Source of the DNA: Phycisphaerales bacterium
Lineage (GTDB): Bacteria > Planctomycetota > Phycisphaerae > Phycisphaerales > SM1A02
Reading direction: 5' to 3'
NCBI GenBank assembly: GCA_007693845.1
Contig: RECV01000179.1
Location: 1 to 35,767 of the forward strand
DNA: 35,767 bases
In this document: positions 24,147 to 31,874 of the stretch, piece by piece
Numbering within the stretch: the stretch's first letter is position 1
Layout: each line of letters opens with the position of its first letter
The notes under the pieces: model-generated
The model's input: only the letters and a program-made list of their open reading frames with translations
What the model was told of the DNA's origin: nothing
Databases searched by the model: none
Made by a program: the position numbers and the translations under genes

Positions 24147-24418
24147 GAATTCACACACTATCCGCACACCCTCAGCAGACTCAGTACACCGCGTCCGCGC
24201 TGGTGCGCCCTGTACGTTCGGTCCCTGTTTTGGTATGCGGCCCGTTCGTTCAGCGGATCGAGGCTCACCGTGCGTTGTGAGGGCGAATCTCGCGGAAATG
24301 ACTTACGTTTCACAGCACTATTCTCCAGTATGGAAGGGTCGAGTCCGGACCGCCCAACGGTTCGTTCGCTTCGCACTGATAGATCACTACACCCGAAAGA
24401 TTTGAAGGAGGATGCAGG
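24147..24418. other. non-coding leader region of the cupredoxin gene
   Basis: Together with the terminator this forms a 378-bp gap. The only confident site is AAGGAGG (24405-24411), 7 nt before ATG 24419. TTTCAC with TATGGA 15 nt downstream (about 24308-24334) is a weak promoter candidate. Overlapping open frames here have no ribosome-binding site. Confidence 0.4.
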
Positions 24419-25003
24419 ATGATGATCAGGAGAGGAATCCAAAGCGCGAGTCTGGTTGCCGGCGTGATCGCTTTGAGCGCGACCGTGGCTGCCGTCAATG
24501 CCGAGACCGTGCACGATGTTCAGGTCGGCCCGGGTTTCAGCTTCACCCCGGCGCAGATCACCATCGAAGCCGGCGATACCGTCCGCTGGACCTGGGCCGG
24601 CGGCGAACACAACGTGGTCAGCGGTGTCGACGGCAATCCCGATGGCAACTTCAGTTCCGGCCCGCCGGTGGATGCTCCCGGCCTGACGTTCGAAGTCACC
24701 TTCGATCAGCAGTTTCTCGATGACAACCCCATGCCGGACAATATCTACCCGTACTACTGCGAGCCGCACCTCATCTTCGGCATGGTGGGCGATGTCACCG
24801 TCGAAGTGCCCGACATCACACCTTGCCCGGAAGATCTCACCGATAGCGGTGTGGTCAACGTCTTCGACCTGCTCGCGCTGCTCGATGCGTGGGGCCCGTG
24901 CACTGATCCCGATGACTGCCCGGCCGATCTCACCGGCGAAGGCGTGGTTAACGTCTTTGACCTGCTCGCGCTGCTCGATGCGTGGGGCGCATGCCCGGAT
25001 TGA
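24419..25003 (+). CDS. secreted plastocyanin-like cupredoxin fused to dockerin-like repeats
   Basis: 194 residues. A signal peptide covers about 1-28 (SLVAGVIALSATVAAVNA). The cupredoxin domain follows, with type-1 copper ligands H64 (GGEHNVV), C114 and H117 (YYCEPH) and M122 (FGMVG), the usual blue-copper set. The last ~60 residues are two dockerin-like Ca-binding loops: EDLTDSGVVNVFDLLALLDAW and, after a Cys-containing linker, ADLTGEGVVNVFDLLALLDAW. Blue-copper proteins carry single electrons; here the repeats suggest attachment to a cell-surface structure. Start ATG 24419 has AAGGAGG 7 nt upstream; ATG 24422 is an equal possibility. Confidence 0.9.
   Translation: MMIRRGIQSASLVAGVIALSATVAAVNAETVHDVQVGPGFSFTPAQITIEAGDTVRWTWAGGEHNVVSGVDGNPDGNFSSGPPVDAPGLTFEVTFDQQFLDDNPMPDNIYPYYCEPHLIFGMVGDVTVEVPDITPCPEDLTDSGVVNVFDLLALLDAWGPCTDPDDCPADLTGEGVVNVFDLLALLDAWGACPD
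24848..24988 (+). repeat. near-identical 48-bp direct repeat encoding the two dockerin-like motifs
   Basis: 24848-24895 and 24941-24988 differ at only three bases, all silent third-position changes, and encode GVVNVFDLLALLDAWG twice. This points to a recent duplication or gene conversion between the motifs. Confidence 0.75.
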
Positions 25004-25334
25004 CGATCGGCAGGACCACCATCGCTCGGGACCAAGAGCGTGAGTGGAATCAAACTCGATGAAGCCATCTCAGCGATCGCGGGGCACCGTCCCGCGCTCA
25101 CACTGCGCGCTGCATCTTCCTTTGCCCGTGTCCGGGTGAGCTTTGCTGCGGTCTCGGCTTGCCGAGATTCTGTCCCGGCATCCCGTGACAGAAGCAAAGC
25201 GTTTCGAAACACCGGTACTGGACAATCGTTCGCCCGGCGCGGGCAATCGAAATCGCCTGCAAGCTCGTGAACTGGGCGCGTGAAAAGGTGCCGACGCATC
25301 AGTGATGACCTTACAGCGACGCATCTGACGAATA
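25004..25334. repeat. non-coding region with a multi-branched hairpin element (about 25079-25210)
   Basis: Nested inverted repeats are visible by eye: GCGGG/CCCGC (25079-25095); GCTCAC (25096-25101) with GTGAGC (25136-25141), enclosing CCCG/CGGG (25125-25136); then outer GCTTTGCT (25140-25147) with AGCAAAGC (25193-25200), enclosing TCTCGGC/GCCGAGA (25152-25167) and TCTGTC/GACAGA (25169-25192, with an inner CGG/CCG). The self-palindrome GTTTCGAAAC follows at 25201-25210, and GCCCG/CGGGC a little further on. The last part folds as a three-way junction. It may be a structured RNA or a dispersed palindromic element. Open frames on both strands here look like by-products of the repeats. Confidence 0.55.
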
Positions 25335-25577
25335 TCACAGCCGCAGTTTCTCGATCAGTTCATCCCGGCTCATGCCATGGTGTTCCGCGACGTCCTTGAG
25401 CAAGCGATTCAACATGCCGGGTTTGAGCGGGCGATGATCCGGGATGACGAGGTGATGTTCGCCTGACAGTTGTGTAATGAGGTGTATGTGGCTGCCGCGC
25501 TGGCGCGTGACTTCATACCCGAGCGTGTTGAGCGCGGAAGTGAGTTGTCGGCCGGTGACATTGCGCGGCAGCTTCAC
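25335..25577 (-). CDS. hicA: HicA-family mRNA interferase toxin
   Basis: 80 residues, the usual HicA size. It shows the dsRBD-like fold pattern: NVTGRQLTSALNTLGYEVTR, then RQRGSHIHL with the catalytic histidine region, then HHLVIPDHRPLKPGMLNRLL. HicA toxins cleave mRNA when freed from HicB. The start is a GTG at 25577, overlapping the antitoxin stop by 4 bp (GTGA). The antitoxin lies first, the less common gene order, which favours antitoxin excess. Next to thrS. Confidence 0.9.
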   Translation of the reverse strand: MKLPRNVTGRQLTSALNTLGYEVTRQRGSHIHLITQLSGEHHLVIPDHRPLKPGMLNRLLKDVAEHHGMSRDELIEKLRL

Positions 25578-25801
25578 GCTGCGATCACCTCATCACGGAC
25601 AAAGTGCAGGCGAATCTGCTTGGGCTTGATCGGCTCATCCGCGAAACGGCACTCGACGGCATTGACAACCATGTGGCGAAGGTCGTCAGCATTATCGCCT
25701 TGCGTGTAAATGCCCCAGCGACTGCAACTGGCCGAGTAGCCGCCATCCTCCGGCTCTTCTTCAACGATAAAGACGACCTCATCAATCTCGTTCTGCGGCA
25801 T
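25574..25801 (-). CDS. hicB: HicB-like antitoxin (short form)
   Basis: 75 residues. The pattern VVFIVEEEPEDGGYSASCSRWGIYTQGDNADDLRHMVVNAVE fits, piece by piece, the HicB RNase H-like fold (for example EDGGYSASCSRWGIYTQGD). There is no room for a C-terminal ribbon-helix-helix or helix-turn-helix, so it should block HicA directly but may not bind DNA. Start ATG 25801 has an AAGGA-type site about 11 nt upstream. Gene pair overlaps by 4 bp with hicA. Confidence 0.85.
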   Translation of the reverse strand: MPQNEIDEVVFIVEEEPEDGGYSASCSRWGIYTQGDNADDLRHMVVNAVECRFADEPIKPKQIRLHFVRDEVIAA

Positions 25802-25804
25802 GTT

Positions 25805-25846
25805 CGTGATCCTTTCCGTGTTACGTGATTCATGATACCCATCACG
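25805..25846 (-). promoter_or_regulatory. repeated CGTGAT motifs upstream of hicBA
   Basis: CGTGAT occurs at 25805-25810 and 25824-25829 (19 nt apart, same orientation) and as ATCACG at 25841-25846, making an inverted pair with 11 nt between the arms of the last two. The third copy overlaps the thrS stop codon. Position and spacing suggest an operator; a TATCAT hexamer (minus strand) lies between copies 2 and 3 and could be a -10. Confidence 0.4.
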
Positions 25847-27932
25847 CGGTCGCGGCAGCTTGAAAGTGCTCTTCGATCACCGTGGCGGCGCCGCGGGTGG
25901 TGATCTCCTCACGCACGGTTGCGACGAAATCATCCAGCGGGATCGCGCCGAGGTCTTTCATGAAACCGCGGGCGCGGACGCTCACCTGCCGCGACTCCGC
26001 ATCGCGCGGGCCGACGATGAGCAGATACGGAATCTTCCATTCGGTCGCCTCGCGGATCTTCGCCTGGATGCGCTCGTTTGAATCATCAAGGGTGACGCGC
26101 ACTTTCGCCGCCTTCAGCATCTCGAAGACTTCCCGGCCGTAGTCCGCCGACTTCTCGCTGATCGGCAGCACGCGCACCTGTTCCGGCGCGAGCCAGGTCG
26201 GGAACGCGCCGGCGAAGTGTTCGATCAACACGCCGATGAATCGTTCCATCGAGCCAAACGGCGCGCGGTGAATCATCACCGGCCGGTGCGGCTGATTGTC
26301 CGGGCCGATGTACGAGAGATCAAACCGTTCGGGCAGGTTGTAATCGACCTGCACCGTGCCGAGTTGCCACTCGCGGCCGACGACGTCCTTGACCACGAAG
26401 TCAATCTTCGGGCCGTAGAACGCGGCTTCGCCGGCTTCTTCGCTGAACGGTACGCCGAGCCCCTTTGCGGCTTCGCGGCACGCCTGTTCGGCCTTGCCCC
26501 AGTTCTTCGGATCACCCACGTACTTGCTCGAATCAGGATCGCGCAGCCCGACGCGCACGCGGTAGTCTTCCATGCCGAGCGTCTTGAAGATGATCTTGAC
26601 CAGCGACAAGCAGCCGACGAGTTCCTCGGCGAGCTGATCTTCGGTGCAGAAGAGGTGAGCATCGTCCTGCGTGAACCCGCGCACGCGCGTCATGCCGCCG
26701 ATCTCGCCGGACTGTTCCCAACGGTACACTGTGCCGAACTCCGCGAGGCGCACCGGCAGATCGCGGTAACTGTGCGGCTGAGAGTCGAAGATCTTGATGT
26801 GGTGCGGGCAGTTCATCGGCTTGAGGAGATAACCCTCGACCTCGCCTTCCTTCATTGAGTTGGCGAGCTGCGCGCACGAGCAGCCGTCATCGGCAAGCAT
26901 TTTCAGGTGTTCGTGATGGATCAGCGGCGGATACTGACTGTCCTGATAGTACGGAAAGTGCCCACTGGTCTTGTAGAGTTCCAGCTTGCCGATGTGCGGG
27001 GTGAAGATCTGCTGATAGCCCTGCTTGCGCAATTCTTCGCTGATGAAGTTCTGCAGTTCCTGCCGCACAACCGCGCCGTTGGGTGTCCAGAGGATCAATC
27101 CCTGGCCGACGGTTTCATCGACGTGGAAGAGGCGGAGCTGTTTGCCGAGCACGCGGTGGTCGCGTTTCTTTGCTTCGGCGAGTTGTTCGAGATAGCGGTC
27201 GAGTTGTTTCTGATCGGCGAACGCGGTGCCGTAGACGCGCAGCAATGAATCAGAGTCCGCATCGCCGTGCCAGTAGGAGGAGGCGAGCGAGGTGATCTTG
27301 TACGCGCCGATGCGCCCGGTCGACGGCACGTGCGGGCCGCGGCAGAGATCTTCCCAGTTCTTCCCCGGCTCGCCGGTGGCGTACCAACTGAGTCGATCGG
27401 AACCCGCTTCGACGGCGCGCTCGGCATTGTCGAGCTTGTACTTACTGCCTTCATCACGCAGCTTTTTCATCCCCTCATCGACGGGCATTTCGAAACGTGT
27501 AAACGGCCGATCCTCTTTGATGATCTTCTCCATCTCCGCTTCGATCTGTTCGAAATCATCGCTGGAGAAGTTCACGCCTTCCGGTAGGCGCATGTCGTAG
27601 TAGAAGCCGTTTTCGACCGGCGGGCCGTAGACGAGTTCGATGCGCGGGCAGATGACGCGCTGGATCGCCTCGGCCATGACGTGCGCGCAGCTATGGCGGA
27701 TGAGGTACAGCGCTTCGTCGGATGACTCGCCGGTCTTGCGATCAACGGGCGTGATGAGTTCGAGTTTGCAGTCGCGGTCAATGGTGGTCGCGAGGTCGCA
27801 GATCTCGCCGTCGATCTTCGCGCCGATGACGGCCTTGGCAAGGCCGGAACCGATGTCCTTCGCCACCTCGTGCGCGGTGACGGGGTGATCAAATTCGCGG
27901 GTGCTGCCGTCGGGAAGGGTGATGCGGGGCAT
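25842..27932 (-). CDS. thrS: threonyl-tRNA synthetase
   Basis: 696 residues, longer than the ~640 of E. coli. Order: TGS domain (PRITLPDGSTREFDHPVTAHE), editing domain with HSCAHVMAEA and CRGPH, then the class II catalytic core. Motif 2 is in EFGTVYRWEQSGEIGGMTRV; the zinc ligands should be the Cys of KPMNCPHH, the His of DDAHLF and the His of MIHRAPFG; motif 3 contains GSMERFIGVLIEH. The anticodon-binding domain ends the protein. About 30 extra residues lie between TSGHFPYYQDSQYPP and GYLLKPMNCPHH and include a CSC pair. Start ATG 27932 is at the TGS domain; an upstream TTG (27965) is less likely. No Shine-Dalgarno is clear. Confidence 0.97.
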   Translation of the reverse strand: MPRITLPDGSTREFDHPVTAHEVAKDIGSGLAKAVIGAKIDGEICDLATTIDRDCKLELITPVDRKTGESSDEALYLIRHSCAHVMAEAIQRVICPRIELVYGPPVENGFYYDMRLPEGVNFSSDDFEQIEAEMEKIIKEDRPFTRFEMPVDEGMKKLRDEGSKYKLDNAERAVEAGSDRLSWYATGEPGKNWEDLCRGPHVPSTGRIGAYKITSLASSYWHGDADSDSLLRVYGTAFADQKQLDRYLEQLAEAKKRDHRVLGKQLRLFHVDETVGQGLILWTPNGAVVRQELQNFISEELRKQGYQQIFTPHIGKLELYKTSGHFPYYQDSQYPPLIHHEHLKMLADDGCSCAQLANSMKEGEVEGYLLKPMNCPHHIKIFDSQPHSYRDLPVRLAEFGTVYRWEQSGEIGGMTRVRGFTQDDAHLFCTEDQLAEELVGCLSLVKIIFKTLGMEDYRVRVGLRDPDSSKYVGDPKNWGKAEQACREAAKGLGVPFSEEAGEAAFYGPKIDFVVKDVVGREWQLGTVQVDYNLPERFDLSYIGPDNQPHRPVMIHRAPFGSMERFIGVLIEHFAGAFPTWLAPEQVRVLPISEKSADYGREVFEMLKAAKVRVTLDDSNERIQAKIREATEWKIPYLLIVGPRDAESRQVSVRARGFMKDLGAIPLDDFVATVREEITTRGAATVIEEHFQAAATA

Positions 27933-28062
27933 GGGGGCTTCGTTCAGGTGTTGATGGTTCGTCAAGAGTCAGTGGGCAACTCGCAATGGTACCCGTGATC
28001 GGACGGGTTTTGGACACCCCGGCTGATCCGGATTGCCGATAGTCGAGGGCCGAGTTCGAATC

Positions 28063-29427
28063 TTATCCCGTGCCGCCAACTTGTTGTGTTTCGTGGTCGG
28101 CCGCAGCCCCGGTTGCCGGCTTCGTCTCCTCGCGCCAGGTCATCGGCCGGCCGATCTGGTCGCTGAGCCAATGGGCGAAGTGGATCGCGCAGACGGCGTT
28201 ACTGAATGAGGCGGCAGGAACCGCCAGCGGGCGTGGGTCGGCCACATCACGCACATGCAGCAGAACCAGCGTGCCTCCCGGCGGGGCAGGCGTGTCATCG
28301 TTCTGAAGATTCTCATCATCGCCGGCATCTTCAAGTGATTTGCCGTCATCCGTTGCGTCTTCTTCAGTTGCTTCTTTGATCGGGGAGGAAACGGATCTCT
28401 GCGGTTCAAAACGTCCGAGCGTGACCGCGGCGATTTCTTTCAGGGGCACTTCACGCGGGGGCATCATTTCACCCATCCCCTGCGTGATGATGAATTGCCG
28501 TTCCGTGTCGATCGTGAGCCAGTGTCGTTCGGCGCGATAGAGCCAGGCCCACGCCCACCCGACGAGCGTGCCGAGTGCAATGGCGGTCAGCAGCGTGAGT
28601 GAAACCCATGCGATCGGCGAGAGATCCGGGCGCGTCGCGATGAGCAATATCAATCCGGTCGTGATGACCATGATTCCGACTCCCAGCGCGACGGCAATCG
28701 GAGGCAGCGTGGTCATTCGCGAGTTGATGCAGGGACCGTACGTGCGGATCTGCACGCCCCCGGCCGGACGTCGGCCATTCGCCGCCATGCGGTGTGGAAT
28801 CAACCACATCCACCAGGCGATCATGGTGCACATGCAGGCGATCCCAAACCAGAGCGAGAGGTGATCTTGCCTGTGCAGGCCGGTCTGAAGCACCGAACTC
28901 TGCGGGTTCGCAGGGTTGTAGTACACCGTGACCGGCGCTCCGATGGGATGTGTTTCGTGGAACTCGCGCGCTGCGTCATTCTCCATGGCCGAAAGTCCGT
29001 ACCGAATCTGGTCGTTTGTGTACGGCTGATCACCGATGACGTAGTCGTACAGGACGGTCGCCTTGACGACCTTGTAAGCCTGTTCCTCCAAGACGAAATC
29101 GGTCTTCTTGAGATCGGATTCGACGATCACACCGGTGATCGGCGTGAAACCAACCGTGCGCGCCTGGCGTTCGACGGCGATAACCGCCCAGCCGGCCATG
29201 AAGAGCACGATCAGCGTGCCAATGATCCCGATCCAGATCGAAAGTTCGCCGGCATCGTGTTCAACTTGTTCCCGAGCGAGCGGCATCAGACGCCAGCGTT
29301 CGGGCAGACCCCTTGTGCGTAGCGCAATCCGCTCTGCCTCGGCTTCACGCTGGCGCAGCTGATCCTGATCCTCCTCATCCCCGGAATCATCATGCGGCAT
29401 CAAGATGAAGACATTGTTGATATTCAT
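28063..29427 (-). CDS. DUF3592-like multi-span membrane protein
   Basis: 454 residues. An acidic, Arg/Glu-rich N-terminus precedes a transmembrane helix (IWIGIIGTLIVLFMAGWAV). A DUF3592-type beta domain follows (ITGVIVESD, VLYDYVIGDQPYTNDQIRYG, HPIGAPVTVYYNPANPQ), then a second helix (FGIACMCTMIAWWMWLIP) and two more helices around residue 270-330. The cytoplasmic tail contains an acidic insert (about 365-400, ATEEDATDDGK). The domain is of unknown function. Start is uncertain: ATG 29427 (MNINNVFI) is used, ATG 29400 is possible; neither has a clear ribosome site. It shares the domain and layout with the gene at 31875-32954. Confidence 0.78.
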   Translation of the reverse strand: MNINNVFILMPHDDSGDEEDQDQLRQREAEAERIALRTRGLPERWRLMPLAREQVEHDAGELSIWIGIIGTLIVLFMAGWAVIAVERQARTVGFTPITGVIVESDLKKTDFVLEEQAYKVVKATVLYDYVIGDQPYTNDQIRYGLSAMENDAAREFHETHPIGAPVTVYYNPANPQSSVLQTGLHRQDHLSLWFGIACMCTMIAWWMWLIPHRMAANGRRPAGGVQIRTYGPCINSRMTTLPPIAVALGVGIMVITTGLILLIATRPDLSPIAWVSLTLLTAIALGTLVGWAWAWLYRAERHWLTIDTERQFIITQGMGEMMPPREVPLKEIAAVTLGRFEPQRSVSSPIKEATEEDATDDGKSLEDAGDDENLQNDDTPAPPGGTLVLLHVRDVADPRPLAVPAASFSNAVCAIHFAHWLSDQIGRPMTWREETKPATGAAADHETQQVGGTG

Positions 29428-29509
29428 GTCTTTCGTGTGGCGTCGTTCCAGATCAATATCTCGATGCTGATCAGGGTTCGCCGATAGATCAGACCGCCAG
29501 AAGCCGCGG

Positions 29510-30493
29510 CTACCCCTGCGAACGCACAATATCGCCAGTGGGGGCCGCATCCGGAGCAACCTCATCCGGTTCAGCAGCCGGCTCGGGTTCCGGTTCGGGC
29601 TCCGGCGCGGGCTTCGTATTCAACGGAGAGGAGTCTGACTCGGCTTCCCTGGAGTCGTCACGATCACCCTTTGCCTCGGCCAGTCGTTCATACCGATCAC
29701 GCGTCGTTGTCCGATCGGGCGAGGCCGCTACGCCGGCGTCGGTGCAAAACGCAGCGTTGCCAACTCTGGCGCGCTTGACCTTGAAGATGCTGGACTCTTC
29801 GAAGACTTCCATGCGCTTGCCGAATGTCTCCATTCGATCGCCGAACTGCTCAAAGGAGAAACGCAGGTACTCCTCGATGCGCGAAAGGCGAATGTCATCA
29901 TCGGTGTCGAACTCACTGTCCGGTCCTGCGCTGATGATGTCGAGCGGCAGATCCGGGTCATCGGTCAGCACCAGGCGGTACGGCATGCCCCACGGATCGA
30001 TTTGGTGCATGCGTTCGAGTTCAAGGTCATCAACGGACTCGGGCAACGTGCCGTGCTTCTTCTCGTGTTCCGCGCTGGCGATCAGGATGTTCATCATGTC
30101 GGACGTGACCGCGAGTGTTTCCGGCTGCACGAACACAAAGAAGACCGCCATCGCGATAAGGAAAGCGATCGCCCCGAGCATGCCGGTCACGAGCAGCGTG
30201 ATCATGATCGCGAACCAGAACAGCGTGCCGAGCAGACCCAGCAAGACGCCGAAGATCGCGAATCCACGCGGCGGCTTGGTCAGTGCGACCAGACTGATGA
30301 GCAGGCCCAGAAGCGAGACGATGCCGGTGGGAATGAACAGCCCGACCAGCGAGAGGCAGAAGCCGAAGATCGCCAGGCCGTTCCACGTCGCGGCGGGGGG
30401 TGGATAGGCCACGGCGTAGATCGGACCGGGCATGCCGCCGGCATAGACGGGATGAGCGGGGGGCATACGGTGGGAATCGTCGGGTGTACTCAC
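29510..30493 (-). CDS. membrane protein of unknown function with a pseudopilin-like segment
   Basis: 327 residues. A Pro-rich N-terminus (MPPAHPVYAGGMPGP) leads into four hydrophobic spans (about 30-125), a DUF4190-like layout (LAIFGFCLSLVGLF, RGFAIFGVLLGLLG). The soluble part contains DPWGMPYRLVL and DIISAGPDSEFDTDDDIRLS, closely resembling the tail of type II secretion major pseudopilins, where such residues bind calcium. The end is a Pro-Glu repeat (PEPEPEPEP). The start is GTG 30493 with AGGAG 7 nt upstream, better than ATG codons upstream or downstream. 82 nt before the DUF3592 gene on the same strand, so probably one operon. Function unknown. Confidence 0.78.
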   Translation of the reverse strand: MSTPDDSHRMPPAHPVYAGGMPGPIYAVAYPPPAATWNGLAIFGFCLSLVGLFIPTGIVSLLGLLISLVALTKPPRGFAIFGVLLGLLGTLFWFAIMITLLVTGMLGAIAFLIAMAVFFVFVQPETLAVTSDMMNILIASAEHEKKHGTLPESVDDLELERMHQIDPWGMPYRLVLTDDPDLPLDIISAGPDSEFDTDDDIRLSRIEEYLRFSFEQFGDRMETFGKRMEVFEESSIFKVKRARVGNAAFCTDAGVAASPDRTTTRDRYERLAEAKGDRDDSREAESDSSPLNTKPAPEPEPEPEPAAEPDEVAPDAAPTGDIVRSQG

Positions 30494-30633
30494 GGGTCTT
30501 CTCCTGATGCATCCTTGATGCGGTTTCATTTGTATTGTTGGGAAGGAATCCGGCTGCATTTCGGTTGATTTCACCGGAACCGCGTCCGAGCCCATCCCGG
30601 CCGCGAAATTGTCTTGGAAGGAGTCCCGTTCGA

Positions 30634-31776
30634 ATGCGAAACAACCCGGCTGAGAACGTCCGATCAATGCATGCGGTTATGAGACGGCTTCACGGCTTGA
30701 ACGGCATGGTCGCGCTGCTCGCCATCGTGCTGCTCGCCGCCCCCGCTTTGGCGCAGCGCACCACCGCCATTCTGCCGGAGCGGTTTCCTATGCAGGTTGG
30801 CGAAGAGACCCTGCGCCTGCCGTACATTTCCCAACCCGCACTGGGGCAGGGGACCGACCGGATCACGCACGTGCTGGTGAACGTGCACGGCACTTTTCGG
30901 AACGCCGAGCTCTATCACCGCGTCTCGCGCATGGTCGCGGCACGTTCCGGCCGCGGCGCGACGACGCTCCTCATCACGCCGCAGTTCCCGATGGCGGCCG
31001 ATCTGCGCGCGAGCGGGCTGGATGATGACATCGCGTTCTGGACCAACGCGGGATGGAAACGCGGCGATCAATCACGCTCGACATCCGACCTGAGAAGATC
31101 TGAGAGCATCAGTTCCTACGCCGCCCTGGAGCGGATGCTCGTATCGATCGCGGAGCAGTACGGATCGCTCGAACGGATCGTCATCGTCGGCCATTCGGCC
31201 GGCGGTCAGTATGCCAACCGATTCGCAGCGTCGAACCGTGTTCATGACTGGCTGGGTGAACGTGGAATCGAGGTGCACTACATCGTGTCGAACCCGTCAT
31301 CGTACGTGTACTTCTGCGACCATCGCCTGCTCGATCCGGAGAACGGCACATTCGGCCCGGTGCCGCAATCCATTCGCGAGCGATGTCCTTCGTTCAATCA
31401 CTACACGCGCGGATCGGAACGATTGAATCGGTACATGTCGCGCGTGGGTCTTGCGCGACTGCGCGAGCAGTACGCTGCACGCAGCGTGACGTACATCATG
31501 GGCGCGGAGGACAATGACCCGGAAGGTGCGTATCTGGATCGCTCGTGCGGCGCGCTGCTGCAGGGCCCGCACCGATTGGCGAGGGCGCAAACGTACCACG
31601 ATTATCTCGCATACCGATTGGGCGAGGAAGTCCACGAGCGGCATCGGCTGTACGTTCTGGAGGGCGTCGGCCATAGCGCGCGTCGCATTTTTACATCCGA
31701 CATTGCGGTACGCACGATCTTCGATCAAATGCCCACCCAACATGGCGGCGCACGTCAAACATCGCCAGTAGAGTAG
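30634..31776 (+). CDS. secreted alpha/beta hydrolase
   Basis: 380 residues. A long N-terminal region ends in a signal peptide (GMVALLAIVLLAAPALA, cleavage near residue 40). The alpha/beta-hydrolase fold shows an oxyanion-type VNVHGTF, the nucleophile elbow GHSAGG with S188, an acidic residue probably in GAEDNDPEG, and H347 in GVGHSARR. Four cysteines in the mature part could form disulfides. The substrate is not evident; the family includes esterases and peptidases. Start ATG 30634 has AAGGAG at 30618-30623; the frame is open upstream without a ribosome site. Divergent from the 29510-30493 gene with a 140-bp gap. Confidence 0.85.
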   Translation: MRNNPAENVRSMHAVMRRLHGLNGMVALLAIVLLAAPALAQRTTAILPERFPMQVGEETLRLPYISQPALGQGTDRITHVLVNVHGTFRNAELYHRVSRMVAARSGRGATTLLITPQFPMAADLRASGLDDDIAFWTNAGWKRGDQSRSTSDLRRSESISSYAALERMLVSIAEQYGSLERIVIVGHSAGGQYANRFAASNRVHDWLGERGIEVHYIVSNPSSYVYFCDHRLLDPENGTFGPVPQSIRERCPSFNHYTRGSERLNRYMSRVGLARLREQYAARSVTYIMGAEDNDPEGAYLDRSCGALLQGPHRLARAQTYHDYLAYRLGEEVHERHRLYVLEGVGHSARRIFTSDIAVRTIFDQMPTQHGGARQTSPVE

Positions 31777-31874
31777 GACGTCTCTCTATCGGCCCACGCT
31801 ATTCGTGTTTGTTCACCTTCGCGTCAGGTCGGGACACGCATGGCATCTGCTTGCCACGCTGACACCGGCACCGG

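Noticed and set aside
25040-25324. Open frames on both strands in the hairpin region after the cupredoxin gene
   Set aside because: Arg/Ser-rich translations created by the inverted repeats; no ribosome site and no recognisable fold.
27933-27965. Upstream TTG start for thrS
   Set aside because: The extra 11 residues are not TGS-like and no ribosome-binding site precedes the TTG; ATG 27932 fits the family start.
28022-28075. Sequence containing GAGTTCGAATC, resembling a tRNA T-loop
   Set aside because: No matching 5-bp T-stem, anticodon arm or acceptor stem can be drawn.
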